DNA of 64,000 bases from Achromobacter aloeverae (GTDB lineage Bacteria; Pseudomonadota; Gammaproteobacteria; Burkholderiales; Burkholderiaceae_B). The stretch is from contig NZ_PYAL01000009.1 of NCBI RefSeq assembly GCF_004121055.1, forward strand, positions 1 to 64,000, in the 5' to 3' direction. The translations under genes and the position numbers were made by a program. Every line of letters starts with the position of its first letter. Position 1 is the stretch's first letter. A model generated the notes under the pieces. That model had not been told where the DNA came from. It saw only the letters and a program-made list of their open reading frames with translations, and did no database searches. Below, in pieces: positions 7,424 to 16,039 of the stretch.

Positions 7424-8827
7424 TCAACGGCTGTTGCCCAGGCGGGTGCCGCTATCGATGGCGCCTGGCGACGACAAGGGCGCCTGGCCTGCGCTACCCG
7501 CCAGGCGGGACGAGGAATCGGCGCGATTCATGTCTATGCCCCGCGTTTCGGGCCCCCAGAGGATGGCAATCAGCGAAATCAGGTTCAATGACGCGCACAG
7601 CGCCACCACCGCCCATGGCGACCCGTTGCTGATGGACAGCAACCAGACCGCCACCATGGGCATGGGGCCGCCGGTGAGAAGATTCGCGCCGGTATATGCC
7701 AGTGCCGACCCCGAATACCGCACATTGGTGGGAAAGGCCTCGGCGAAGGCCACGGGCTGGATGCCGCTCTGGTACTGGGTAAAGCCCAGGAACAGGCCCA
7801 TGATCAACAGCATGGGCACAAAGCTGCGGGTGTCCAGCACCGAGAAATAGACCAGGGAGATCAGGAGGGTCGCGATCGACCCGATGGCCAACGCTTTCTT
7901 GCGGCCGATGCGGTCGCTGAGCATGCCGCCCAGCAGGGCGCCGCCGATCGCGAACACATTGGCGCCCATCAGCAGCATGAAGCCGTCCTGCTTGGGCACG
8001 TTCAAGGTCTTGGTGATGTAGCTGAGGGAGAACACCACGATCAGGTAGAACAAGGCTGCCGGACCGCAGAAAAACAGCATCCATCTGATGAGCGGCTTGT
8101 AGTGGAAACGCACCGCATCGCGCAGGGGATTGCTGACCTTGGCGACGTTACCCGACCGCTGCATCTCGACGAACGCCGGCGTTTCGTGCACCTTCAGCCT
8201 GATGTACACGCCGACGATCACCAGCAGGAAGCTGAGCAGGAACGGAACGCGCCATCCCCAGGCCTCGAACGCTTGCGCCGACATCGACGCGGACAGGCCG
8301 AACAGCACGGCGTTGGCGACGATCTGGCTGACGGGGGAGCAGATGCCCAGCAGGCCCGAGTATTTGCCGCGCCGGTCCGGGCTGGCGTGTTCGATGGCCA
8401 TCAACTGGCCGCCGGTGGATTCGCCGCCCAGCGCGAAACCTTGCACGATGCGTAGCAAGACCAGGAGGATGGGCGCCCACACGCCTATCTGGGCGTAGGT
8501 GGGCAGCAGTCCCATCAGGAAGGACGACAGGCCCATGACCGAAACGGTTGCCAGCATGAGATTACGGCGGCCGAACTTGTCGCCCAGCGAGCCGCAGATG
8601 ACAGCGCCCAGCGGTCTTGCGGCCAGGCCGACGCCGAACGTGGCCAACGACGCCAATAGCGAGGATGTCGGATCCATCGCGGGAAAAAACAATTTGGGCA
8701 GAACGGTGGCGGCCAACGCGCCATACAGCGCGAAATCCGTCCATTCCAGCGCGGTGCCTATCGTCGCGGCGGTCACCGCGCGCGTCTGCATGGCGCTGTC
8801 GCTTCCCTGTGCCGAGTTGTGGTTCAT
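7424..8827 (-). CDS. MFS transporter, metabolite:H+ symporter (MHS) family
   Basis: Proton-coupled inner-membrane permease of the MHS branch (relatives: ShiA, KgtP, ProP), 467 aa with 12 predicted helices. Signatures are GTALEWTDFALYG in helix 1, GSLGDKFGRRNLM (the MFS loop 2-3 motif), LLRIVQGFALGGESTGG and RRGKYSG. These are typical of carriers for dicarboxylates, shikimate or aromatic acids. The N-terminal MNHNSAQ start at 8827 has AGGAGACAGG upstream, a good ribosome site. It is transcribed divergently from the IclR gene at 8965, and the IclR-type palindromes lie between them. The aroQ-like gene follows in the same direction. The likely substrate is a hydroaromatic acid (inference). Confidence 0.93.
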   Translation of the reverse strand: MNHNSAQGSDSAMQTRAVTAATIGTALEWTDFALYGALAATVLPKLFFPAMDPTSSLLASLATFGVGLAARPLGAVICGSLGDKFGRRNLMLATVSVMGLSSFLMGLLPTYAQIGVWAPILLVLLRIVQGFALGGESTGGQLMAIEHASPDRRGKYSGLLGICSPVSQIVANAVLFGLSASMSAQAFEAWGWRVPFLLSFLLVIVGVYIRLKVHETPAFVEMQRSGNVAKVSNPLRDAVRFHYKPLIRWMLFFCGPAALFYLIVVFSLSYITKTLNVPKQDGFMLLMGANVFAIGGALLGGMLSDRIGRKKALAIGSIATLLISLVYFSVLDTRSFVPMLLIMGLFLGFTQYQSGIQPVAFAEAFPTNVRYSGSALAYTGANLLTGGPMPMVAVWLLSISNGSPWAVVALCASLNLISLIAILWGPETRGIDMNRADSSSRLAGSAGQAPLSSPGAIDSGTRLGNSR

Positions 8828-8889
8828 TCCTGTCTCCTGTCCTGTAATCGCGATCTTGTTGTTGTTGCGGTGAGGATCTTAATGACGGA

Positions 8890-8925
8890 TTCGGAACCCT
8901 GTTCCGAAGTGGAATCGCATGCCAC
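8890..8925. promoter_or_regulatory. Tandem IclR-type palindromes between the MHS permease and the second IclR gene
   Basis: A perfect palindrome TTCGGAA-N5-TTCCGAA (8890-8908) is followed by an imperfect one, GTGGAA-N5-TGCCAC (8909-8925, 5 of 6 pairs). Their centres (8899 and 8917) are 18 bp apart, the same geometry as at 2428-2462. They lie in the 137-bp divergent region and could control both directions. Confidence 0.72.
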
Positions 8926-8964
8926 AATGCGAAAAAATCAGACTGCAATCCAAGGAGACAGCCG

Positions 8965-9747
8965 ATGAGTGGCGTCATGGCACGCACGTTGGCCATACTC
9001 GAACTGCTCGCGGGACAGGTCGGAGGCACGCCCCTGGCCTATATCGCGGACGAACTGGACATTCCTCGCGGCGCCTGCCACCGCCTGCTGACGGATCTCA
9101 AGGCCCATGGCTATGTGCGGCAGCTGCGCGAGCACGGCGATTATGTCCTGACCACCAAGCTGGTGGGCCTGGGCTTGAGTTTCCTCAGCACGTCCGGCAT
9201 CGTCGACATGGCGCAGACGACGTTGGATCGCCTGGCGGAAGCCTCCGGCGAACTGGTGCGCATGGCCCTCGTCGACGGCGATCGCATCACCTGGGTGGCC
9301 AAGGCGCAGGGCGCGGTCAAGGGCCTGAAATACGATCCGGACATGGGCATGGATACCCGCCTGTCCTGCACGGCGACCGGCCACGCGTGGATGATGACGA
9401 TGACCGATGAACGCGCAGTGGAGCTGGTGAGCCGGCAGGGGTTCGGCCAGCCCGAGGATTTCGGGCCCGCGGCGCCCACCACCATCAACGGCTTGCTGGC
9501 CTTCCTGCATGCCGCCCGCGAACGCGGCTATGCAACCATCGTCGAGGTTTTCGCGCCGGGCATGACCGCCATGGCGGCGCCTATTCGGCGCAAGGGCTAT
9601 CCGGCCACCGGGGTGATCAGCATCGCCGGCCCGCGGATCAGGCTGGACGAGAAACGGATGGCGGCGCTGGGACCGGCCCTGTTGGCGGCGGCCGCGGAAC
9701 TGGCGGCGGCCAGCCACGCGTCGCCGCTGTTCGAGCGCTTCAAGTAG
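8965..9747 (+). CDS. IclR family transcriptional regulator (MHS/aroQ-linked)
   Basis: IclR family regulator, 260 aa. The HTH lies at residues about 5-60 (TPLAYIADELDIPRGACHRLL) and the effector-binding domain at about 75-250. ATG 8965 follows AAGGAGACAGCCG, a strong ribosome site. It is paralogous to the regulator at 2500: both share STSGIVDMAQ/SSGGIVDVAQ, ELVRMALVDGDR, VAKAQGAVKGLKYDPDMG-like text and FGPAAPTTI-like text. This suggests a duplicated regulator controlling two uptake systems for related compounds. Its end overlaps the convergent pcaQ end by 8 bases. Confidence 0.92.
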   Translation: MSGVMARTLAILELLAGQVGGTPLAYIADELDIPRGACHRLLTDLKAHGYVRQLREHGDYVLTTKLVGLGLSFLSTSGIVDMAQTTLDRLAEASGELVRMALVDGDRITWVAKAQGAVKGLKYDPDMGMDTRLSCTATGHAWMMTMTDERAVELVSRQGFGQPEDFGPAAPTTINGLLAFLHAARERGYATIVEVFAPGMTAMAAPIRRKGYPATGVISIAGPRIRLDEKRMAALGPALLAAAAELAAASHASPLFERFK

Positions 9748-10744
9748 CGTGGGCGGCGGCCGCGATGGTCCGGACTTCGCGCGCGTAGGCCTCCGCCGAA
9801 GGATGCAGGGCGCGGTCCGCGCGGCGCAACAACCCGATCGGCTCCTCGGTGCCTTGCGTCGAGATGGGCAGCACGGCCAGCTCTCCTTCAGCGGCCAGGC
9901 GCTTGATCGCTGACGTCGGCGCGGCCCATACGCTGTCCGTCGTCCGCGTCACCAGGTTGCCCAGGTAGGCATCCGCCGTTTCAAGGCAGCCGTTGGGCAA
10001 GGCCAGCCCATGCCGTGCCAGCAGGCTCTCAAGGCTATGCCGCGGAATGGAGCCATGGGCGGGCACCACCAGCGGCCAGCGCAGAACGTCGGCAAGGGTG
10101 GCGGAGGACCGCGCCAGCGGGTGGCCGGCGCCGACGGCGAACAACAAGGGCTCCGGCCCTAGCGATTCGAACCATAGCCCCTCCATTGCGGCAGGGTCGT
10201 CCATGCGGCCCAGCACCAGGTCGAAGACGTCCGCCTTCAGGCGATCGATCAGCAGGCGATTCATTCCCGTGCTGACGGTCAGGGTCACGTCCGGATGCCG
10301 CTGCCGGTATCGGTTGACGACGTCCAGCAGCAGCGCCGGCACGATGCTGGGCAAGGCGCCGACACGCACGCACTCGGCTGGGCGCGCGCCCCGTTCATCG
10401 AGGCTGTCCGCGGCGGCGTCCAGTCCTTCCAGCACACGCAGCGCGTGCCTTAGCAGGCGCATGCCCTCCGCCGTGAGCGACGTGCCGGCGCGGTGCCGCG
10501 CCAGCAGGCGCGTGCCCGTCATCGCTTCGAGTTCCGTAAGCGTCTTGGACACGGCGGGTTGGGTCAGTCCCAGCTGGTCGCCGGCCCGTCCCAGGTGCCC
10601 GGTTTGGGCGACCGTCACGAAACATTGGAGATGGCGCAAGCGCACGCGGGAGCGGAACAGGCCGGACACGCCGTTGCCGGCCGGGTTGCTGCCGGCTGAC
10701 CTGCTGCCAACTGAGCTGCTGCCGACTGAGCTGCTGCTTTTCAT
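9740..10744 (-). CDS. pcaQ: LysR family regulator of the pca genes (PcaQ-like)
   Basis: LysR-type activator, 334 aa, divergent from pcaHG, the arrangement expected for PcaQ, which responds to beta-ketoadipate pathway carboxymuconolactone-type inducers. The HTH is at residues about 34-93 (HLGRAGDQLGLTQPAVSKTL). The effector domain follows, with VRVGALPSIVPALLL and the LVVPAHGSIPRHSLE segment. An unusual N-terminal extension of about 30 residues precedes the HTH and contains the pentapeptide SSVGS repeated; it is encoded by a 15-bp tandem repeat (10688-10738). ATG 10744 has no clear ribosome site. A start within the extension at a non-ATG codon is possible. Confidence 0.88.
   Translation of the reverse strand: MKSSSSVGSSSVGSRSAGSNPAGNGVSGLFRSRVRLRHLQCFVTVAQTGHLGRAGDQLGLTQPAVSKTLTELEAMTGTRLLARHRAGTSLTAEGMRLLRHALRVLEGLDAAADSLDERGARPAECVRVGALPSIVPALLLDVVNRYRQRHPDVTLTVSTGMNRLLIDRLKADVFDLVLGRMDDPAAMEGLWFESLGPEPLLFAVGAGHPLARSSATLADVLRWPLVVPAHGSIPRHSLESLLARHGLALPNGCLETADAYLGNLVTRTTDSVWAAPTSAIKRLAAEGELAVLPISTQGTEEPIGLLRRADRALHPSAEAYAREVRTIAAAAHAT
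10688..10738. repeat. 15-bp tandem repeat inside the pcaQ N-terminus
   Basis: Three successive 15-bp units of GCTGCC(A/G)ACTGAGCT type (10688, 10703, 10718) plus a partial fourth. The last two full units differ at one base. On the minus strand they encode repeated SSVGS. The unit length keeps the frame, so copy-number changes would lengthen or shorten the N-terminal tail only. Confidence 0.85.
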
Positions 10745-10852
10745 AATGAATATTCATGCAAATAGCAGAAAAACTCAATTTACATGAATTATCGGGCAAG
10801 CCATAGTTTCTAACCCGCCGCATTCGACAACAGAAAAACGGAGACACGTGCG
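10745..10852. promoter_or_regulatory. pcaQ-pcaH divergent control region
   Basis: An AT-rich 108-bp stretch between the divergent genes. It contains a perfect 12-bp palindrome ATGAATATTCAT (10745-10756) directly upstream of pcaQ and a related half (CATGAATTAT) about 24 bases further. These are candidate LysR-type binding sites for activation of pcaH and autoregulation. A ribosome site GGAG lies at 10840-10843, before the pcaH ATG. Confidence 0.5.
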
Positions 10853-11554
10853 ATGACGCGTCCAGCCCAATACCGCCGTCCCTATTGGGATACACAGCCC
10901 GAATATCGTTTCGACCCTTACGGGTCGACGCGATTCCGGTCGCCGCAACAGCCGCTCATTGCCTTGCCGCAAAGCCTGTCCGAAGTGACGGGCCCCGGGC
11001 TGGATACGTCCTTCGTCCAACGCGATGACAACGACCTCACCGTCGGGCATGGCGGCGAACCCATCGGCGAACGCATCCTGGTCAGCGGCCGCGTGCTGGA
11101 TGAAAACGGCCGCCCGGTTCCGCATGCCCTGATCGAAATATGGCAGGCCAACGCCGCCGGCCGTTATGTCCACGAGCGCGACCAGCATGACGCTCCGCTC
11201 GATCCGCACTTTTCCGGTGAAGGCCGTGTCGTGACGGACGACCAGGGACGCTACCAGTTCAAGACCATCAAGCCTGGCGCCTATCCCTGGCGCAACCACT
11301 ACAACGGCTGGCGCCCCCAGCACATCCATTTCTCGCTGTTCGGGCGGGCCTATGCGACCCGCCTGGTGACGCAGATGTACTTTCCGGGCGATCCCCTGCT
11401 GGCCTACGACCCCATCTTCAACTGCGTGCCGGATGCCAAGGCCCGCGACCGGCTGGTTGCTGCCTTCGACTGGGAGACCACGCAACCCGAGCATGCGCTC
11501 GGCTACCGTTTCGATATCGTGCTGCGCGGCCGCGACGCCACGCCGATGGAGTGA
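10853..11554 (+). CDS. pcaH: Protocatechuate 3,4-dioxygenase, beta subunit
   Basis: Ring-cleaving non-haem Fe(III) dioxygenase subunit, 233 aa. With PcaG it converts protocatechuate plus O2 to 3-carboxy-cis,cis-muconate, the entry step of the protocatechuate branch of the beta-ketoadipate pathway. The iron ligands are visible by spacing: Tyr105 (AAGRY), Tyr144 (GAYPW), His157 and His159 (QHIHF). The N-terminal PCDO_beta_N region (residues about 10-60) and the IEIWQAN core motif are present. It is the first gene of pcaH-pcaG-pcaB: pcaG starts 4 bases after the stop. Control by the divergent PcaQ is expected. Confidence 0.97.
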   Translation: MTRPAQYRRPYWDTQPEYRFDPYGSTRFRSPQQPLIALPQSLSEVTGPGLDTSFVQRDDNDLTVGHGGEPIGERILVSGRVLDENGRPVPHALIEIWQANAAGRYVHERDQHDAPLDPHFSGEGRVVTDDQGRYQFKTIKPGAYPWRNHYNGWRPQHIHFSLFGRAYATRLVTQMYFPGDPLLAYDPIFNCVPDAKARDRLVAAFDWETTQPEHALGYRFDIVLRGRDATPME

Positions 11555-11558
11555 GAAC

Positions 11559-12131
11559 ATGTTATACGCCACCGCATCCCAGACCGTCGGCCCCTATCTC
11601 CACATCGGCCTGGCCGATCGTTATTGCGATGACCTGACGGGCGACGCGCCCGGACTGCGAGATTCCCGCATCGTCATCGAGGGCCGTGTCCTGGACGGAC
11701 AGGGCGCGCCCGTCCCGGACGGCATGGTGGAGATCTGGCAGGCCAATCCGAACGGCCGCTACCGGCATCCGGAGGACGAGCGTACGCACTTGCCGCTGGT
11801 CGACGGGTTTACCGGTTTTGGCCGCGTACCCACTGGCCCCGACGGATCGTTCCGCTTCATCACCGTCAAGCCGGGCGCGGTGCCGGACGTGCATGGCGTG
11901 CCGCAGGCGCCGCATATCCTGGTGTCGGTCTTCATGCGCGGCCTGCTCAAGCACGTCGCGACCCGGATGTACTTTCCGGACGAAGCCGCCGCCAACGCGA
12001 ACGATGGCGTCCTGCGCCTTGTGCCGCCGGCGCGCCGCGACACGTTGGTCGCGCGCCGGGGCGACGATGGGGCCTTGCGCTGGGACATCGTGTTGCAAGG
12101 CGAAGGCGAGACCGTCTTCTTCGACATTTGA
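11559..12131 (+). CDS. pcaG: Protocatechuate 3,4-dioxygenase, alpha subunit
   Basis: 190-aa partner of PcaH. Both chains are homologous, but the alpha chain lacks the iron site. Seen here are the SQTVGPYLHIGL N-terminus typical of PcaG, the VEIWQANPNGRY core and GVPQAPHILVSVFMRGLL in place of the His-X-His iron motif. ATG 11559 is 4 bases after the pcaH stop and overlaps a ribosome site formed by the end of pcaH (GGAGTGAGAAC). pcaB follows after 13 bases. Length is normal. Confidence 0.96.
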   Translation: MLYATASQTVGPYLHIGLADRYCDDLTGDAPGLRDSRIVIEGRVLDGQGAPVPDGMVEIWQANPNGRYRHPEDERTHLPLVDGFTGFGRVPTGPDGSFRFITVKPGAVPDVHGVPQAPHILVSVFMRGLLKHVATRMYFPDEAAANANDGVLRLVPPARRDTLVARRGDDGALRWDIVLQGEGETVFFDI

Positions 12132-12144
12132 GCAAGGGGGCGCT

Positions 12145-13554
12145 ATGCCTGCTCACACCGGCTTGACCGCTCCGATGTTCGGCAGCCCGGACGTGATGGA
12201 GATCTTTTCCGGGGCGGGCCTGATACGCCGCATGCTGGACGTCGAGGGCGCCCTGGCGCGCGCTGAAGCGCGTTGCGGCGTGATCCCGGCCGCCGCCGCG
12301 GCAACGATAGCCGACGTCTGCGCGCAGCCTGAAGACGGCGGGCGCCAGCCTGTCATCGACGCGGAAGCCCTGGCCCAGGGCGCGATAGGCGTGGGTAACC
12401 TGGCGATCCCCTTCGTCAAGCAGTTGACCGCCGCCGTCGCGGCGCGCGACGAGACCGCCGGCCGCTACGTGCACTGGGGCGCGACCAGCCAGGACATCCT
12501 GGATACCGCGCTGGTGCTGCAACTGGTCGACGCCCTGCGCATCCAGGACGGGCGGCTGACACGCCTGGCGGACGACTGCGCCGGTCTTGCACGCCGGCAT
12601 CGAGACACCGTCATGGTGGCGCGCACGTGGCAGCAGCATGCCTTGCCCACGACCTTCGGCCTGAAGGCCGCCGGCTGGCTCGACGCCCTGCGCCGCGACC
12701 TCATGCGTCTTCAGGACACACGCGGCCGCGTCCGCGTATTGCAATTCGGCGGGGCAGCGGGAACGCTGGCCAGCCTGGGACCGACGGCCCCGGACGTCGC
12801 GGCATGCCTGGCCGGGGAGCTCGCATTGGCGCCGCCGGCCTTGCCCTGGCACACCCATCGCGACCGTCTCGTGGAAGTTGCCAGCACGCTGGGCATGCTA
12901 TGCGGCACCCTGGGCAAGATGGCGCGCGATATCTCGCTGATGATGCAGACCGAGGTCGCCGAAGTGGCGGAACCGGCGGGCGCTGGGCGAGGCGGATCCA
13001 GCACCATGCCACATAAGCGCAATCCCGTGGGATGCGCCGCCGTGCTGGCCATCGCGACGCGCGTGCCGGCCCTGGTGTCGACCATGTTCAGCGCGATGCC
13101 GCAGGAGCATGAGCGCGCGCTGGGCGGCTGGCAGGCCGAATGGGACACCTTGCCCGACATCGTGGCGTCGACCGCGGGCGCGCTGCGGCAGATGGGCGAG
13201 ATCATCGCGGGACTGGAGGTCGACGCGGCCCGCATGCGCGCGAATCTCGACCTCACCGGTGGCCTGATCCTGGGCGAGGCATACATGCTGGCCCTGGGCC
13301 AGCGCCTGGGGCGCCTGCCCGCGCATCATCTGGTGGAATGCGCGTCCCGGGACGCCGTTGCCGCGAACGTGACTTTGCTCGACGCGCTGCGCAAGCGTCT
13401 CGCCGCCGATCCCGCACTCGCCGGCTTGCTGGATGACGCGGACTTGGAACAGCTGGCCGACCCGACCCGCTACACGGGACAGGCCGCGCGATACGTGGAT
13501 GCGGTGTTGACGGAGTGGCAGGCTGCGCGCGGCGCGCAGGACGGCGCTCCCTAG
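12145..13554 (+). CDS. pcaB: 3-carboxy-cis,cis-muconate cycloisomerase
   Basis: Fumarase/aspartase-superfamily enzyme, 469 aa, that lactonises 3-carboxy-cis,cis-muconate to 4-carboxymuconolactone. The superfamily signature GGSSTMPHKRNP (about residues 282-293) is intact. The HWGATSQDI motif near residue 110 and the KMARDISLMMQTEVAE helix are also present. ATG 12145 follows AGCAAGGGGG. It completes a pcaHGB operon. The later steps (pcaC, pcaD, pcaIJ, pcaF) are not in this window, so they must lie elsewhere. Confidence 0.95.
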   Translation: MPAHTGLTAPMFGSPDVMEIFSGAGLIRRMLDVEGALARAEARCGVIPAAAAATIADVCAQPEDGGRQPVIDAEALAQGAIGVGNLAIPFVKQLTAAVAARDETAGRYVHWGATSQDILDTALVLQLVDALRIQDGRLTRLADDCAGLARRHRDTVMVARTWQQHALPTTFGLKAAGWLDALRRDLMRLQDTRGRVRVLQFGGAAGTLASLGPTAPDVAACLAGELALAPPALPWHTHRDRLVEVASTLGMLCGTLGKMARDISLMMQTEVAEVAEPAGAGRGGSSTMPHKRNPVGCAAVLAIATRVPALVSTMFSAMPQEHERALGGWQAEWDTLPDIVASTAGALRQMGEIIAGLEVDAARMRANLDLTGGLILGEAYMLALGQRLGRLPAHHLVECASRDAVAANVTLLDALRKRLAADPALAGLLDDADLEQLADPTRYTGQAARYVDAVLTEWQAARGAQDGAP

Positions 13555-13611
13555 GTCTCTGTCGTCGGCGGGACGGGGCCGGTGTGCTCGTTCGCAAAGC
13601 TTGCGCGGGGT

Positions 13612-15012
13612 TCAGCCGCGCTGCGGGGCGGCCAGGTAACGCCAGACCAGGCTCGCCCCCGCCAGATAGACCAGCGTGATCGCCCCGAAGGCAAGGGGCA
13701 GGACCCTCCCCCAATCGGCCTGGCCATGCAGGATGGTGCCCATGAACGCGACGCCGACCAGCACGCCGATCTGGCGATTCGCGTTCAGGCTGGCGGCGGC
13801 GACGTTGGAATGCATGCGCCCGGCCACCTGCATGACGGTGGCCGTCATGACCGGAACGGCGACACCCGCGCCCAGGTTGGCCAGCGCCAGCAGCAGCGCG
13901 AAGATCCAGTAGGCGGTGTCCGGCCGCAGCACCAGCGTCGTCAAGGCCGCGAACACGGTGCAACTGATCATGCTGCCCAGCAGGGCATGGCGCGGGCCGA
14001 AGCGGCTGACCAGATGGGGAACCGCCAGGTTGCCCACCGTATAGACCGCGATGGTGGGCAACAGCTGTATGCCGGCCTGCAGGGGCGTGGCGTGACGCGC
14101 CTGTTGCAGGAACAGGCTGAGCAGGAACAGTTGCCCGAAGCCGCCGAAGTTGATCAGGAAACCCAGCAGGTTGGCGGCGCCGAAGCGCGGGGTTTCGAAT
14201 AGCGCGCGCGGCAGCAGGGGCTCCACGCTGCGGCGTTCATGCAGGACAAAGGCACAGGCGGCCGCGATCGCCAGCACGGCGGCGCCGACGATGGGCCTGG
14301 ACAGCCAGCCATCCACCGGTCCCTGGATCAAGGCATAGCTGACCGCGCCCAGCGTGGCCATGCCCAGGGCGTGGCTGAGGAAGTTGATGGCCTTGGGATG
14401 CCGGGCCACGGGCGTGATGACCTTGCTGGCCAGCACCAGCCCGACGAGGCCCAGCGGCACGTTGACCAGAAAGATGCTGCGCCAGCCGAAGCGGTCGATG
14501 AGTATGCCGCCGACCAGCGGCCCCGAGGCGGCGGCCACCGAAACGATGGCCGACCACATGCCCAGCATGCGCTGGCGCACCGTCTCGTCCGGATACGCAT
14601 GGGCCAGCAGGGACAGCGAACTGGGCATGAACAGGGCGGCGCCCAGGCCCTGCAGGAAGCGCGCGGCCACCAGCGTGCCGCCGCTGGGCGCCAGGCCGCA
14701 CAACACCGAGGCCAGCACGAACACCGCGAGGCCGCTGAGGTACAAGGTCTTGGCGCCGTAACGGTCGGCCAGGCCGCCGCCGGCCAGCAGCATGGCGGCG
14801 AAAGTGAGGGTGTAGCCGTCGACGACCCAGACCAGCCCCGCCAGCGGCACGGTCAGCTGGCGCGCGATATCCGTCAGGGCGACGTTCACCACGGTGACGT
14901 CCAGGATGGCCATGACGAAACCGATGGCAAGGGTGATCAGCGGCAGCAGGCCGACGGACGCGGCGGCCGATCCGCGCAGGGAGGAGGGGGCTGAGGTAGG
15001 GGAGGCGCTCAT
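13612..15012 (-). CDS. MFS drug/solute exporter, DHA2 (EmrB/QacA) type
   Basis: Inner-membrane proton antiporter of the 14-helix DHA2 branch, 466 aa. Signatures are LDVTVVNVAL in helix 1, GGGLADRYGAKTLYL in loop 2-3, and the antiporter motif in helix 5 (SAIVSVAAASGPLVGGIL). The substrate cannot be read from sequence. I chose ATG 15012 (MSASPTSAP), preceded by CTGCAAG. Two more in-frame ATGs (15024, 15027) are possible. The gene is divergent from a LysR gene at 15140, a pairing usual for exporters regulated by their own LysR. Confidence 0.88.
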   Translation of the reverse strand: MSASPTSAPSSLRGSAAASVGLLPLITLAIGFVMAILDVTVVNVALTDIARQLTVPLAGLVWVVDGYTLTFAAMLLAGGGLADRYGAKTLYLSGLAVFVLASVLCGLAPSGGTLVAARFLQGLGAALFMPSSLSLLAHAYPDETVRQRMLGMWSAIVSVAAASGPLVGGILIDRFGWRSIFLVNVPLGLVGLVLASKVITPVARHPKAINFLSHALGMATLGAVSYALIQGPVDGWLSRPIVGAAVLAIAAACAFVLHERRSVEPLLPRALFETPRFGAANLLGFLINFGGFGQLFLLSLFLQQARHATPLQAGIQLLPTIAVYTVGNLAVPHLVSRFGPRHALLGSMISCTVFAALTTLVLRPDTAYWIFALLLALANLGAGVAVPVMTATVMQVAGRMHSNVAAASLNANRQIGVLVGVAFMGTILHGQADWGRVLPLAFGAITLVYLAGASLVWRYLAAPQRG

Positions 15013-15042
15013 CTTGCAGCGCATCATACTGCTGCCAGGACG

Positions 15043-15093
15043 ATGCAAATATACGTAGAATTGCTCGCCTGGAATGCAAATTTGCTTGTGCAT
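15043..15093. promoter_or_regulatory. Candidate LysR operator in the exporter/LysR divergent region
   Basis: A perfect 10-bp palindrome GCAAATTTGC (15076-15085) lies within a wider ATGCA...TGCAT dyad (15074-15093). The octamer ATGCAAAT also occurs at 15043-15050, 31 bp away. The layout (one dyad near the regulator, one repeat near the target) is what LysR-type regulators use. Confidence 0.45.
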
Positions 15094-15139
15094 CACCTGG
15101 AAAAACCGCAACACGCGGAGTGCGCGAGGACGGATATAC

Positions 15140-16039
15140 ATGGATTGGGACAACACCCGCATCTTCCTGGCGGTATATCGGACCGGCACGCTGCGTGCGG
15201 CCGCCGCCTTGCTGCAAATCGACCAGGCCACCGTCGGGCGGCGGCTGGCGGCGCTGGAAAAATCGCTGGAAGCGCGCCTGTTCCTGCGCACCTCGAACGG
15301 CTATGTGCCGACACCCGCCGGCGAGCTGGCCTTGCTGGCCGCCGAAGGCATGGAGCGCGCGGCGGACCAGCTGGTGCGCCAGACCCAGGGCATCGACGAG
15401 CGCGTATCCGGCACGGTGCGCGTGGCGACGTCGGACACCATAGGCAGTCATTTGATGATTGCTGCGGTGCAGAAAGTGCAGGCCGCGCATCCGGACCTGC
15501 GCGTGGTGCTGACCACGTCCCTGCAACTGACCAACCTGGCCCGGCGCGACGCCGACATCGCCGTGCGCAATGTGAGGCCGGACAATCCGGACCTGATCTC
15601 GCGGCGGCTGGTTCGGCGCGAAATCGGCCTGTACGCCAGCAAGGCCTACCTGAAGGCCCACGGCGAACCCCGCCGCGGCACGGCGTTCGAGGGACATGCC
15701 GTGGTGATTTATCAACGCGCGTTCATGATCGGTCGTTCCGACATGTTGGCGGGCGAACCTTGCGCGAATGCGCGGGTGGCGATGGAAGTGAATTCGGGCC
15801 TGGTGCTGCGCGAGGCGGTGCGAGCGGGATTGGGATTGGCGGAGCTGCCGGTCTACCTGGCGGAAGGGGATCCGCGCCTGAAAAGGGTCTGGCCGGATCG
15901 CGCCGAGCACTACGATGTCTGGATGGTGCTGCACGGCGATCTGCATCGCTCGGGCCGGGTGCGGGCGGTGGCCGATGCCATCGTGGACGTGTTCGCGTCC
16001 GATGACATCGCGCCGCCGTTGTGCGAGCGCAGGCGCTGA
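15140..16039 (+). CDS. LysR family transcriptional regulator
   Basis: 299-aa LysR-type regulator. The HTH occupies residues about 3-60 (GTLRAAAALLQIDQATVGRRL). The effector domain from about 87 begins VSGTVRVATSDTIG. The wording of the HTH (DWDNTRIFLAV, one of the variants starting with WD rather than L..L) is typical of the CrgA/DsdC-like subgroup common in this order. ATG 15140 is preceded by GAGGA at a suitable distance. It probably controls the divergent DHA2 exporter. The target ligand is unknown. Confidence 0.9.
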   Translation: MDWDNTRIFLAVYRTGTLRAAAALLQIDQATVGRRLAALEKSLEARLFLRTSNGYVPTPAGELALLAAEGMERAADQLVRQTQGIDERVSGTVRVATSDTIGSHLMIAAVQKVQAAHPDLRVVLTTSLQLTNLARRDADIAVRNVRPDNPDLISRRLVRREIGLYASKAYLKAHGEPRRGTAFEGHAVVIYQRAFMIGRSDMLAGEPCANARVAMEVNSGLVLREAVRAGLGLAELPVYLAEGDPRLKRVWPDRAEHYDVWMVLHGDLHRSGRVRAVADAIVDVFASDDIAPPLCERRR

